From IMG/VR virus record IMGVR_UViG_3300043122_000020, positions 1 through 46,246 of that record: DNA of 46,246 bases; one strand, given 5' to 3'. Every line of letters starts with the position of its first letter. Position 1 is the first letter of the stretch. Position numbers and translations under genes: made by a program. Below, piece after piece: positions 30,701 through 40,137 of the stretch. The DNA is from a virus. Under the pieces are notes generated by a model. That model ran no database searches. It was not told where the DNA came from and saw nothing but the letters and a program-made list of their open reading frames with translations.

Positions 30701-33700
30701 GACATGCCTGAGCCATCCCTGATTGTCATGCCGCGCAACCAGGGAGCCTCTTTGTTGATGTTGGTGATCCCGAGATGTTCCTTCACAGCGTCAGTGTCGA
30801 ACTTGACCCGACCTTTGCGCTTAGTCAGCACGTTCGCTGCTTTGTAAACCTTCTGCTCACTCAGCTTGTCCTCGATCTCAGCAGCGCGGGTAGCCTTCTC
30901 ATCCTTCCACCAGTCCTCTGTCTGACGTGTAAGTTCTTTGAGCAGTTTGGAGTACAGACTCTCTTTGGCACGCTCTGTCGGGTTCTCCATGCGCTCCTGA
31001 TACTCTGCGAACTGCTCCTCAGTCATCCCCGCCATCGCCGCGTCCGTGAATAACGGTTGATACCGCTCCACGGCTTCAACCTCAGCGATCTGATCCTCGG
31101 TGGCGAGCATCCGGTCGAACATCTGACGTGCTGTCTGGTTCAGGCTGACCTCCGGGTCGTACCGCAGACGCCGCCACAAGGCAGTGAGCCACCGCTTGAA
31201 CGCCCTGAAGGCTTCACGCAGTTGCAGACTCGGTGCTCTGCCTTCAGCAAGATACTTCTCAAAACCCCGGGCGAACTGCTCATGGGTTGCTCTGAAGATC
31301 GCTGAATCCACCTCGTTGCGCCCTGTTGTTCCTTCTGACAGGAAGGCACGCACCATATCCTCAGTGATGGTGTCGCTCTCGTTCAGTTGCTCAGTGGTGT
31401 CTTGAAAAAGCGCCTTATTTTCGTCGAAGGTCGTGAGGTCAAGGATCTCTGACGTGCCGCCTTCAACTACAGTCACCACCCCGTCGTACCCTGCTTCCAT
31501 GACAGCAAGGCTCAACTCTTTACCACGCTTCCCTTCAAACAGGTTGCTGAGGTCTCTTTTCCATTGAGCACCGTCGAGCACCAGAGGGTTGTTAAACGCT
31601 ATTTGACCGCTGATCCATCCGCTAGGTAGTGTCTCAGGGATCTGTTGCGTCTCCAGAACGTAGCGCCCGGACGGCTCGTACCAGCGGTCGTAAGGTGAGT
31701 CAGGTTCAGGCACACCAAGGATGCTGGTAGCTGACTCTGTGTTGTGCAGGAAGTCAAAGGTAACAGGTTGCCCGGTCTTGAACTTCTCAGTCTCAGCAAG
31801 TGGTAGATTGCGCTCAAGATTATCCCGCTGGTTGAGCTGCACATTCTGCATGTCGCCGAGATAACGATTCGCCTCTTTGGCAATGTCAGCCGTGTTCTCA
31901 CCGAACCAACCATTGACGGTATCCATCATTTCAGGGTTGGCGCGTCGGGTAGCTTCGAGGAAATAGTGACCCAACTCATGCAGGAACGTGGACTCGTCGG
32001 ATGCTTCAGTGAGTCGGATGAAGTTGCGATCCGGACTAAAGTAGCCCTTGACGTTGCCGCGACGGTTAAACATCAGATTACTGAAGCCCTGAACCTTCTT
32101 CATGCGGTCCTGTGCATTACCTGGTTCGTAGTAGCGAACGGTCATGCCTGCGCCGCGCAAGATGTCAACAGCCTCCTTGTCTGTGCCTTTAGGAACCACC
32201 GCCCCTGTGAACTCAGACAAGTCCATGGCGCGAGCGACCTTAGACTCGAAGTAGCTGGTGGGCATGTCTTTAAGTGTTTCGATGAACTCATACGCAATGG
32301 TGCGTGCTTCAGCGTCCATCTCAAACGCTTCGTTGAGTCCGCGAGCGCCTTCAGCCAGTGCCCGGGTTGCGTCGTCTATGTAACTGAAACCCTCAGCGTC
32401 GAAACGATAATAAGGCTTCAATGCTTCAAGAGTATCTGTAAGCGCCTCATTGGATGACTCTTTAAGCTCAATAAAGTCAGCACCGGAGATAATCTTATCA
32501 CGCAACTTTTGCACTGCTTTGGTGTTTTTGAGTTTCTTCGCGTGTGCTGCTCGGATATTCCCGGCACCGTAGTTGAAATTCTCACTGTTCTGGATCTTAC
32601 GGGTCATCTCCTTGACCACGTTCTCCAGCGTGTACGGTGCGTACCGACGATCACCAGCAGGGGTGAAGCCTTTAAATATCCGCTTACGTCCTGTAAGACG
32701 TTTCTCAAGGTCTTTGACAAACTGAGCATATTGCTTTCGGTGCTTCTTGGTGCTCAGTATGTTGTCCATCTTCCGGTAAGTGGCGCGAATGTCCACGCCG
32801 CCGCGCCCGATGATGCTACGTGCTTCACGGGATTTCTGGTCTGCGTAAGCAAGGAAAGGCTTGCCGGACTCATCGAAATTCTCAGCTACAAGCTCAGCTT
32901 TCATCCCCTCGGCTTCAAGCATACTGTCGATACGCTGTGCCTCTTCGAGCAGTATCTTGTGGAAGCGTGGGTCATCACCCAGCATTGCGCCAGCGTCTTC
33001 CAGCTTGGAAACCTTCTTCACCCAGGCGGGCGTCTTTTCCTTCGCGGGAGCAGGTACGCGTCCGATAGACTGAAGATAGAGATGCTGGACGCCACGGCTG
33101 CCGTGGAGAGCGCGATACGGATCAGGGCCTTCAACCTCATGTCCACGAGGAACGTCACTGATCCATTCAGGAAGTGTACTCAACTCGTTCTTCTGAAAAC
33201 TCTTCCACTGCTTTGAGTCAACCTCTGTGTCAGCTCTTGGATGACGCGTGGTGTAAATGTCAGCGTCGCAGGTGTGAGCCTTGGGGTCATTGAGGATGTC
33301 AGGATCAGCTACCAGGGTGATCTCACCAAAGCTGTCAAAGTCAGCGCGGTCTGTGCGGATAACAGCCAACGACGGTGCAGCCAAACCACCGAGTTCGTCA
33401 ACGTGCATCAGGTTTTCCGCACTCAGGTTATGCACTACGGCGAGATTCTGCTGCTGACCCTCCTGAAACAGTGGTAGCCCTTCAGACACGGACTCGCGCA
33501 TCTTCTCAGTGACCGGCAGGGAGAGCTGCTTGCTCCCGCCCATCTCGATCACCTCCAGACGTGCTTTGTACTTCTTGCCAAACTTCTTCATCCAGTTCGG
33601 TACAGCCTGGTCGTACAACTCCCGTGCCCACTTGGCTTCGATCTTGAGGTCGTCGCCTTTGAGATGCTTGTCACCGTCAACTTCAGTGCCTTCGCCGTTT

Positions 33701-36700
33701 GTCATTCGCTCAGCTATGTCTTTACCGACAATATCACTGATCTCGTTAGGCGTTGCAGCCTCGGCGCCATGCACCTCGGCGTCGTTTGTTCCGATGACAG
33801 AGTAAGAGAATGTGCCGTCTCCGTTGTCGCTGTACTCAATGCGCTTGACCTTCTTATCCAGCGAGTACCGCTCGGCTGTCTGCTCACCCGTCACCCAGGC
33901 TACACGGTCGTACCCCTGATCCACCGCCATCTTCATGACGCGCTTCAGGGCGAGGTTCTGCCACTCGGAGTCCTGGACGAAAGGTGCTGCCGGGGCTGCT
34001 TTTTGACGTACACCGGTAGTCACTTCACGTTCAACAGGGACGACAGTGAGCGGTTCGTCAAAGTTGTCACGTATGCGTTCGACCCGCTGGATAGCTTCTT
34101 CCTCTGTATCAAAAAAGATATTTGGATCGCTGTCACCTATCTTCACACCAAACTGCTTCTGGGTTTCCCCTTGCTCACCTTCAAAACCTTTTTTACGTCC
34201 CTCAAGGCTCCAATCGCTCTGGATCTCCTCGATGAAGAGCACTTGCTCACCGTTCACGTTGCGATCATTGAGGCGCAGATGAGCGAGGACGTTAGGCTCG
34301 TCCCAGTGGGAGGACTTGAAGGTGTCTTGTCGCCCAGCCGCACCGCTGGTTTTACGCGCCGCGCCTGTTCCTTTCTCAAGCTCCGCGATTCTTTTACGCA
34401 GTTCGCGGGTTTTCAGTGCGAACGGTGTCGGGTCTTCGGTGTCTGGATTATAGAAATCTGTCGCAGGGTCGTAACTGTTCTCTAGCTCACGAAGTTCATT
34501 TCGCAACCGTTGCAACTCTTTATCGTCAAACTGCTCCGCAGGCAACGTCAGCAGTACCTCACGGTAGTTCTCGCCGCCGGGGATGGTGTACTCTTCGTAT
34601 TTGGTGTCATCATCTTCCACACCTTGTTGAACTTCCTGCTCAAGAACATCTAACTCTGCTTGCTGATCTTCGGTTATGGTGCCTTCATTTTCAAGGTCGA
34701 CTAACTCTTCCATTCGAGCAGCACGTTCTTCAAAACTGAGACCGTCCTTGCCCAAGACCACCTCTTCAACCTGCACGCCACCCTGCTCAAGGTAATCAAC
34801 TACCTCTTGCTTGCTGACCTTACCTTCTTGCGCGTCCAGCCACTCCTGCAGACCGGTCCACTCAATCTCCTCTTGCTTGACTCCAGGCTGCTTCTTGATG
34901 GCGTTGAGCCAGCTCTTAGCAGGCAGCACGTCCTGCTTGACGGCTGAGGCTCCTTGAGCCAGTGCTGAGAAGTACCAGGGCTGCTGAGGAGCTTCTTGCT
35001 GTAATGTTGTTTCCGCTGCGTCAGTAAACTGATCACCAAACGCTAGTACAGGCACCTCGTCAATTCCCAGCTCCATAGCGGCAACAGCTCGATGACGACC
35101 GTCTTCTTTGCCGTCCTCGTAGATTGCCAACGGGTCAAGCTGACGACCTGACTGGATATGATTCTTCAGGTCGTCGATGTTGTCACGGGATGCTTCGTCA
35201 ATGTCCAGCGGTCTCACTGACTCAAGATACTGTTGTGGTGACATGGTGATCGCCCGAGCACCGCGCTCCCGAAAGTCAGCGTTGCTGTACCACAAATCAC
35301 GCGGGGCTGTGGGGTAGGTTAGCGTTTCCGGTGAGAAGGTCTCCCCCTGATCCAAGATGATGTCCATCCTCTCAGCGCGGCGCTGCAGGTCAGCCTGACG
35401 CTCAGCATACGGCCCCTCTGTCGACAAGACGCCCATCTGCTCGTATGCCTGCTGGACGGTGATGCCTTTATTCATTGCCAGTGTGGTTGCGTAGGCAGGC
35501 ACCAACTCAGCAGATAGGCGTGCCACATCTTTACTCATGCGCCCGGTACGCTGAAGCTGTGCGTCAATGTCCTGGTAGATGCGCTGAGACTCCTCGTACA
35601 TGTCGACGTTCTCGTTCGCCTTGGCTGTCAGGCTCTCGATGTACCGGTCACGTTGCTCCACGGCTGCTTTGACTTCTGCCATGGAGTAACTGTTCTCATC
35701 CATGTGCATGTGGTCACGTAGCGCGTCGTAATGCTCACTGTTGCTCAGCTTGGTGACGAAGTCTGACACGCTCATGGAGACGCTGGTGCCGTTGGACAGT
35801 GCTTCGTCCAGTTGACCTGAGAGACCCTGAAGAGCGGGATCACTCTCAGCGTCAATCTGATTCTCTTTGATGTAGTTGTCCAGTGCTTCAGGGGTGATGT
35901 AGACCTGAGCATCCTCGGGCACAGCCTGCTCTAAAAACTCGCTGACGACATCTCCGCGCCCGTCCTGCAGGGCTTTACTGTTCTTGGCTATGTCAGCCAG
36001 CTCATCCAGCTTACGCTGCTCACCGGCTGTCTGCGTCTCTGCACCGACGCCCTCAGCGATCACTGACGTGACAGTACCGACGCCGCCGAACACCATGGCA
36101 GCACGACGACCCTCGTTCGCGGCGTGTGCTGACCTGAGCAGTGTGTCCTTGCTCAGTCCCACGTCCACCACGGTGTGAATGTCGCTGTCCTTGAATGACC
36201 CGTCGTCAGATGCTTTGGCTATCTCGTTGAAGATGCTTTGTGCGTAGTCCTGTGTGAACTCGGTAGCAGACTCAGCGCCGACGTATGTTAGATACTTGCG
36301 ACTCAGATCCATGAGATTCGAGCGCAGAGTCTTATCCTTCATGACCGTCTTGATTCTCTGCTTTAGTGCTTGTTTTCCCACCTTGCTTGCACCGCTGAAG
36401 GTACTCCCGAGAGCCTTGAGAGATAAACCCTCAAGCCCGGCAGCTACGACGCCGTAAGTAACAGCCATGGACGCGGCAACGTCTTCATCGAGAGTGTTAC
36501 CCTCTGCGTCTGTTTCATTGAGAAATTCGTTATAAGCAAGACCGGCTTCAAGGTCGAACATCTGCTTGACCGCGCTCGCCTTGGCTAACGGTGCGCCGAC
36601 GGCAAGTCCTCTGGTGAGACCCATGGCAGCACCACCGGCTACGCCGACAGGTGCGCCTATGCCCGTGGGGGAGGTGAGCACGCCACCCATGGCTGCACCA

Positions 36701-37440
36701 GTACCAACGGAAACAGGGAGCACGGTGTTGTATGCTTCAGCACCGGCGTTGATGATGGGCAGCAAAGACCCGCTCAACTGCTCAGCAGCGGAACCAAGCG
36801 TCACCATAAACTCGTTTCTCTGCTCAGTGTACTCCTCTGACCTCAGTTGTTGAGTCAGATATTCGATACGCTTGTTTTCTTCTTCGGTGAGAGGTTCACC
36901 AGGGATAAACCGGTTCATCAATTTACGGGATGACAGCTCGGAAAGTTCCGATTGAACCTGACCTTTCTCATACCGACCACCCAGATACTCAAGTCCACCA
37001 CTGATGCTCTGTTCCAACTTCTTCAGGGTTGACACATCGTCATGGATGCGTGCGGCATTGTCGTGGTCGTTCAGGAACACACGGGCGACAGGGAAGTCTT
37101 TGCCTTTGAACACTTCGTCGACTTCAGGCATTGCGTCACGTTCACGCTTCGCCTGCTCGAATACTTCACGGCTGCTCTCCACCGTGGGTGCCGCTGCCTT
37201 GAACTCACGCGCAATCTTGACAGTCTCAGCGTATCTGGCCGGGTCTTGCTTCAAGGCTTCCTTGAACTTGACACCGGACAACGCATCACGCTCCTGGTTG
37301 AAGCGTGTTATGGATGATGACATCGGGTTGGGCTTCTGCTCCGCATCCATGGTGGAGGTCTGCATGGGCTCGGTCTCAGGTACGAGACCGTCCTGACGCT
37401 CTTTTCTGAACTTGTCGAGAGAGCTTGTGAAATCAGCCAT
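27775..37440 (-). CDS. Giant polyvalent internal virion protein (3,221 aa)
   Basis: This takes 21% of the genome. Recognisable parts: hydrophobic Gly/Ala-rich segments near 225-300 (membrane insertion?); a ParB-like nuclease motif, LDPLAIYEDGKEDGRHRAVA, near 765-785; domains typical of large polyvalent phage proteins, such as VLFIEEIQSDWSLEGRKKG near 1065 and KFGKKYKARLEVIEMGGSKQ near 1285; a zinc-protease motif HELGH near 1820; an ART-like segment with AGYDGVV and SEILDLTTFD near 1980; a long coiled region; and a C-terminal hydrophobic segment (MFMFMLPVLLESLM) near 3085. It sits where T7 encodes gp15/gp16, so it is probably ejected with the DNA and carries host-modifying enzymes. Domain assignments beyond ParB and HELGH are inferences. 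Confidence 0.85.
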   Translation of the reverse strand: MADFTSSLDKFRKERQDGLVPETEPMQTSTMDAEQKPNPMSSSITRFNQERDALSGVKFKEALKQDPARYAETVKIAREFKAAAPTVESSREVFEQAKRERDAMPEVDEVFKGKDFPVARVFLNDHDNAARIHDDVSTLKKLEQSISGGLEYLGGRYEKGQVQSELSELSSRKLMNRFIPGEPLTEEENKRIEYLTQQLRSEEYTEQRNEFMVTLGSAAEQLSGSLLPIINAGAEAYNTVLPVSVGTGAAMGGVLTSPTGIGAPVGVAGGAAMGLTRGLAVGAPLAKASAVKQMFDLEAGLAYNEFLNETDAEGNTLDEDVAASMAVTYGVVAAGLEGLSLKALGSTFSGASKVGKQALKQRIKTVMKDKTLRSNLMDLSRKYLTYVGAESATEFTQDYAQSIFNEIAKASDDGSFKDSDIHTVVDVGLSKDTLLRSAHAANEGRRAAMVFGGVGTVTSVIAEGVGAETQTAGEQRKLDELADIAKNSKALQDGRGDVVSEFLEQAVPEDAQVYITPEALDNYIKENQIDAESDPALQGLSGQLDEALSNGTSVSMSVSDFVTKLSNSEHYDALRDHMHMDENSYSMAEVKAAVEQRDRYIESLTAKANENVDMYEESQRIYQDIDAQLQRTGRMSKDVARLSAELVPAYATTLAMNKGITVQQAYEQMGVLSTEGPYAERQADLQRRAERMDIILDQGETFSPETLTYPTAPRDLWYSNADFRERGARAITMSPQQYLESVRPLDIDEASRDNIDDLKNHIQSGRQLDPLAIYEDGKEDGRHRAVAAMELGIDEVPVLAFGDQFTDAAETTLQQEAPQQPWYFSALAQGASAVKQDVLPAKSWLNAIKKQPGVKQEEIEWTGLQEWLDAQEGKVSKQEVVDYLEQGGVQVEEVVLGKDGLSFEERAARMEELVDLENEGTITEDQQAELDVLEQEVQQGVEDDDTKYEEYTIPGGENYREVLLTLPAEQFDDKELQRLRNELRELENSYDPATDFYNPDTEDPTPFALKTRELRKRIAELEKGTGAARKTSGAAGRQDTFKSSHWDEPNVLAHLRLNDRNVNGEQVLFIEEIQSDWSLEGRKKGFEGEQGETQKQFGVKIGDSDPNIFFDTEEEAIQRVERIRDNFDEPLTVVPVEREVTTGVRQKAAPAAPFVQDSEWQNLALKRVMKMAVDQGYDRVAWVTGEQTAERYSLDKKVKRIEYSDNGDGTFSYSVIGTNDAEVHGAEAATPNEISDIVGKDIAERMTNGEGTEVDGDKHLKGDDLKIEAKWARELYDQAVPNWMKKFGKKYKARLEVIEMGGSKQLSLPVTEKMRESVSEGLPLFQEGQQQNLAVVHNLSAENLMHVDELGGLAAPSLAVIRTDRADFDSFGEITLVADPDILNDPKAHTCDADIYTTRHPRADTEVDSKQWKSFQKNELSTLPEWISDVPRGHEVEGPDPYRALHGSRGVQHLYLQSIGRVPAPAKEKTPAWVKKVSKLEDAGAMLGDDPRFHKILLEEAQRIDSMLEAEGMKAELVAENFDESGKPFLAYADQKSREARSIIGRGGVDIRATYRKMDNILSTKKHRKQYAQFVKDLEKRLTGRKRIFKGFTPAGDRRYAPYTLENVVKEMTRKIQNSENFNYGAGNIRAAHAKKLKNTKAVQKLRDKIISGADFIELKESSNEALTDTLEALKPYYRFDAEGFSYIDDATRALAEGARGLNEAFEMDAEARTIAYEFIETLKDMPTSYFESKVARAMDLSEFTGAVVPKGTDKEAVDILRGAGMTVRYYEPGNAQDRMKKVQGFSNLMFNRRGNVKGYFSPDRNFIRLTEASDESTFLHELGHYFLEATRRANPEMMDTVNGWFGENTADIAKEANRYLGDMQNVQLNQRDNLERNLPLAETEKFKTGQPVTFDFLHNTESATSILGVPEPDSPYDRWYEPSGRYVLETQQIPETLPSGWISGQIAFNNPLVLDGAQWKRDLSNLFEGKRGKELSLAVMEAGYDGVVTVVEGGTSEILDLTTFDENKALFQDTTEQLNESDTITEDMVRAFLSEGTTGRNEVDSAIFRATHEQFARGFEKYLAEGRAPSLQLREAFRAFKRWLTALWRRLRYDPEVSLNQTARQMFDRMLATEDQIAEVEAVERYQPLFTDAAMAGMTEEQFAEYQERMENPTERAKESLYSKLLKELTRQTEDWWKDEKATRAAEIEDKLSEQKVYKAANVLTKRKGRVKFDTDAVKEHLGITNINKEAPWLRGMTIRDGSGMSPDDVAAVLEYESGDKMLKELAETTPIKKEADRRAEAEMKAEHGDILNDGTLQAEALDAVRNEKRGEMILAELKALGRSFNRDTSDKAALKQLAKENIGKMPLSKIRPNRYRKAEVKAAVAAREAVLNNDKQAALVQKQKQAMNFYLYREAQEARRKADVIVRYTKRFSKKTTRKEITKGGESYMQQIDGILSRFAFKESMKAVEQERADIRSWAEEQMRNGANIQLTEFVLDEKMRQHYKQIPYNDLLGVYESLRNLNHVARFINKLDRQGEKIEFEELVQQIQEHVGKRPQKFKTTRSTVEERTPVRSFLADQTKIPFMMSWLDGGKRAGFMHQIIMQPISDAAWEEIALTKEVGKPIMDAIKNRSAEEVKRHNKKIYIPEIDDTLLGSQILSVALNVGTQSNLEKMLKGEGWIPADTPTEQISAENSPELQAILSHMTKSDWDLVELVWRQIDKLFEPMAEVHKRTSGLTLPKIDGIDVATPFGVIKGGYYPMKYDPNRDNRAAMNEERQQAGIDLMFTEQGSFAPTAQTGAKHERTQYHAPVRFSLDVIPNHIQEVVKYITHYEAVRQVHKITNDQRVKNAITAVLGRDETRQLRPWLEDVVNDGRSTGTKTFIPRIMSHLRMGATYTIMGFKASTGLVQMLGLSNSYAEIGSKYMNKALRQVIGSPRKMSEAYEFSKEKSSVMRNRMETMDREIYTALKSLKKKPGRLATLQETSMKHIALVQTYTVDLPTWFGAYTKAKEQSDIDPDNYASYAEYEAAVDKHAVNVADWSVENIQGSGMVKDAAALYRKKGETDQLFTMFMTFFSSLWNMQRDLVKGASEGYHTPTDTAARVMFMFMLPVLLESLMRDGLPDEDDEEWMQDYVRDLALYPLMTVPIARDVASHVIGDFKYQMSPISGIVSKGLDGVEGVTDYENLTWYKTKNAIKFTGAVLHIPGTNQAMGTAEHLYQVMEEGEDLTLRELLYGPEWED

Positions 37441-39123
37441 TTAATTCATCCCTGTATTCAAAAAATTCCATATCTGTTCCGGGTCGTTGTTGCCATCTTC
37501 AGCCAGCACCCGGTACAGTTGCATCATCTCCTCAACGGTGTAGTCGGGTCCGATCTCAGCTTGTGCGAGTGCGGAGAGTGCTGTCCTGGTCTCGGTGTCC
37601 ATGTCTGAAATAGTCATCTCTTCCGAGCCTAAACCAAACCACTTCTGACCTTTGACTATCTCCTTGCTGCTGAAGTCGTTGAGTATTTCGTCAAACCTTT
37701 GCGGAGTAACCTCTTTACCGGTCTGCTCTTCTTCAAGCTGCACGCGTCGGTTGAGTTCAGTGCTGAACCAGTTGCTAAACTTCCGATCTGACTCTTTGTC
37801 AGGGTCGGGTTTGCCACCCAGGAGCTCTGTCAGCTTTTCTTTGGTGCGGGTGCTACGGGTAACAGCCATGGTGTAGTCCATGTCACCGCCTCCACCACGG
37901 GAAGCGCCTGAAACGGCTTTACGTGCTGCCTGTACATGGCGCTCCAGCTTGCCGCGCTCTGTCTTGTTCAAGTAATTGAAATGTTCATACGGTTTAACCT
38001 GAGCCAGCTCCTCTGTCGGCATGCTGATGAGGTCATGCCAGCGTACCCAATCGGTCGGTGTGCTGGCTCCGCGGTTAACTTCCATCTCCACACGCTGTAA
38101 ATAATCAACACCCTTGGCACCGATCAGCTTGCGCTCGCTCGGAGTGAGGTCGTTGACCGTCTTCTGCCCTGCTTCGATCTCAGCTGCGCGTTCGTTGGTG
38201 ATGTTCTCGGCCTGCTCAGCCGTGGCGCGTTTAGCGAGTGAGTGGTAATTGGTAATCTTACGCAGCACGTCATCCCGGTACAACTCAGGCACCTTGTTCA
38301 CGTCCTCAAGCATGCCCTCAAGCGAGCGGTCAGGTGAGAATATCTCAGCAGTGTATCTTTGCACCTTGATCTTGGACTCAAGCGCCTGGATGTTCTCAGT
38401 CACCACCTCAGCCTGATCACCGACAAGACTGTCTCCGTGCTTCTCGTACAGCGCCATTGCACCCTCAAGGTCATCCCGGGCAACGGCACCCTCGATGGCA
38501 TTCTTGGTGAATGACGAGTCGTACAAGGATATGGCTCGGTTTATCTCATCCTTACCTGCACCCTGGCGCTGCATCTTCTCGTACACCGCCATGCGACCCT
38601 TAGTCATCTCATCGCGCAACTCTTCAGGCTGATTGTAGTAAGCACCGGCGTTGTTGACGGACGTGTCAGCCTCAGCTTCAAGGTTCCCCACCTCCCAGAC
38701 TTCCTGCTGTTTCGCATTGTGCCGCAGCATGGACTGACGGTCTCTGACTACCACGTTGTTTGCAGCACGTTGAAACATCTGCTGTGCTCCGGGTGAGAGG
38801 TTTTCACCGTACTTTGACATCGTTTCGTCAAGGCGTTTGTTGTAACCCTCGAAGCTCTCTACAGCGTTGCGTCCAGATTGATTATAGTAACCCTCCTGAC
38901 CGAACAGGATGTCAACCTTCTCCCGGTTAAAGGCGTTGAGCGCATCCTCAGCCTCAGCCTTCATCTTGCGTTCATCGAGTGCTTGGAACTCCTGCGCCGC
39001 TGATCCTATTCCGGAAGCGAGAGACTGCATCCCTGAGCTGATGTCAACGTTACGCGCCTTCGGTTGTGGCGTGACTTGTCGCTGCACCGACGGGGTTGAG
39101 GATACTCTTGGTATAATTGGCAT
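37441..39123 (-). CDS. Internal virion protein, T7 gp15-like by position
   Basis: This encodes 560 mostly helical, charged residues without membrane helices or catalytic motifs. The N-terminus is Pro-rich (MPIIPRVSSTPSVQRQV), and the body contains regular helical pairs (EELRDEMTKGRMAVYEKMQ). It lies between the gp14-like protein and the giant protein, so it probably forms part of the internal core or ejection channel. GGGAGG precedes ATG 39123. Sequence resemblance to T7 gp15 itself is not visible by eye. Confidence 0.75.
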   Translation of the reverse strand: MPIIPRVSSTPSVQRQVTPQPKARNVDISSGMQSLASGIGSAAQEFQALDERKMKAEAEDALNAFNREKVDILFGQEGYYNQSGRNAVESFEGYNKRLDETMSKYGENLSPGAQQMFQRAANNVVVRDRQSMLRHNAKQQEVWEVGNLEAEADTSVNNAGAYYNQPEELRDEMTKGRMAVYEKMQRQGAGKDEINRAISLYDSSFTKNAIEGAVARDDLEGAMALYEKHGDSLVGDQAEVVTENIQALESKIKVQRYTAEIFSPDRSLEGMLEDVNKVPELYRDDVLRKITNYHSLAKRATAEQAENITNERAAEIEAGQKTVNDLTPSERKLIGAKGVDYLQRVEMEVNRGASTPTDWVRWHDLISMPTEELAQVKPYEHFNYLNKTERGKLERHVQAARKAVSGASRGGGGDMDYTMAVTRSTRTKEKLTELLGGKPDPDKESDRKFSNWFSTELNRRVQLEEEQTGKEVTPQRFDEILNDFSSKEIVKGQKWFGLGSEEMTISDMDTETRTALSALAQAEIGPDYTVEEMMQLYRVLAEDGNNDPEQIWNFLNTGMN

Positions 39124-39125
39124 GC

Positions 39126-39680
39126 TTACCTCCCGAGAGATCCGTAATCTACGTTAAGTGAATACTTCTTCGGAGTGCTTGAGTACCACTGAGGAGCAAC
39201 AGTTCCACCAGTGTCAGCAAAGTTACTCATGCCACCAGCCATGCTCCCGGCTGTGCCGATCAGCGTCCCCGCAACCTTCATACTACCAGACTGCTGAGCC
39301 GCGTCGCCTGCTGACCGTGTGAGTGCGCCCTCCTGCATGAAGGCGTTGTAGCGGTCATCCCCGGCCTCATTGATGCGCTGGGCATTGACTCTGCCCATCA
39401 TCTCAGTGTCTTCCTGGATGCCTAGTGCAGAGCCATAATCAACCTGCACACCACGGGATGCCGCGATTGCACGCTGACGTGAGCGCAGCTCCATAGCCTT
39501 CTGACGCTCTTCGCTCATGGCTTCGGTAGCCCTGGCGCGTTCGTCCTTGGCTCGGTTCTCCGAGACTCGTGCGTTATACTCGCTGACACCTTTTTCGTAT
39601 TGCGCCTGATCGTATTGTGCCTTGGCGCTCAGCGCACCGCTGACAGCCAGAGCGCCGTAATATACAGCAGGATGACACAT
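39126..39680 (-). CDS. Internal virion protein, T7 gp14-like
   Basis: This encodes 184 residues. A short hydrophobic start (YYGALAVSGALSAKAQYDQA) leads to a long helix (VSENRAKDERARATEAMSEE) and then IAASRGVQVDYGSALGIQED, the family pattern of gp14-type virion core proteins, and a Gly/Ala-rich hydrophobic stretch (TLIGTAGSMAGGM). This family is ejected to form the outer-membrane part of the DNA channel. GAGGTGAG precedes ATG 39680. Confidence 0.85.
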   Translation of the reverse strand: MCHPAVYYGALAVSGALSAKAQYDQAQYEKGVSEYNARVSENRAKDERARATEAMSEERQKAMELRSRQRAIAASRGVQVDYGSALGIQEDTEMMGRVNAQRINEAGDDRYNAFMQEGALTRSAGDAAQQSGSMKVAGTLIGTAGSMAGGMSNFADTGGTVAPQWYSSTPKKYSLNVDYGSLGR

Positions 39681-39683
39681 ATC

Positions 39684-40115
39684 TCACCTCTTCATGCTGA
39701 AGTGGATGAATCGCTCACCGGAAGGAAAGCGTATCGGTTCATCCATCTTGAAACCCAGTCGTTTTAACCAGCGTACACTCACTCTGTTCTTCATGTGTAC
39801 ATAGTTCTCCAGATACTCGTAATCTTCTAGCATCAATTCTACTATTTTTGGGGCATACTTGGCAAACCCTCGTTTGTGTTTTAACGCCTCATCGCACCCG
39901 AGCAACCACGGTATCCCGACGCCTGTGAGCAGAGACCGCTGGACCGTGCCGAATATCACCAACGGTACACCTTCTGGTGACGCTACGGTGACAGGATCGT
40001 CTGACATTTCGACAGACTTACACAGCGCGCTCATCGGTGAGTCACCGGCTGCTGCGTACACCTCAGCCACGTCAGCTTGTCGCATGTTCTCAGCCACATA
40101 ACAGACGTCACTCAT
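39684..40115 (-). CDS. GNAT-like virion protein, T7 gp13-type
   Basis: This encodes 143 residues from ATG 40115. Its layout resembles DUF2833/gp13 proteins with an acetyltransferase-like fold: VCYVAENMRQADVAEVYAAA, VPLVIFGTVQ, then IPWLLGCDEALKHKRGFAKY and VSVRWLKRLGFKMDEPI with FIHFSMKR. T7 gp13 is needed for assembly of the internal core. An upstream in-frame TTG (40154) is possible but poorly spaced from its ribosome site. The gene follows tail tubular protein B. Confidence 0.8.
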   Translation of the reverse strand: MSDVCYVAENMRQADVAEVYAAAGDSPMSALCKSVEMSDDPVTVASPEGVPLVIFGTVQRSLLTGVGIPWLLGCDEALKHKRGFAKYAPKIVELMLEDYEYLENYVHMKNRVSVRWLKRLGFKMDEPIRFPSGERFIHFSMKR

Positions 40116-40137
40116 GGTTGTCTCTCTGAACAGTAAA

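Noticed and set aside
34240-39680. Several 60-270-codon plus-strand frames opposite the giant and internal virion genes
   Set aside because: All are shadows of long, ribosome-site-supported minus-strand genes.
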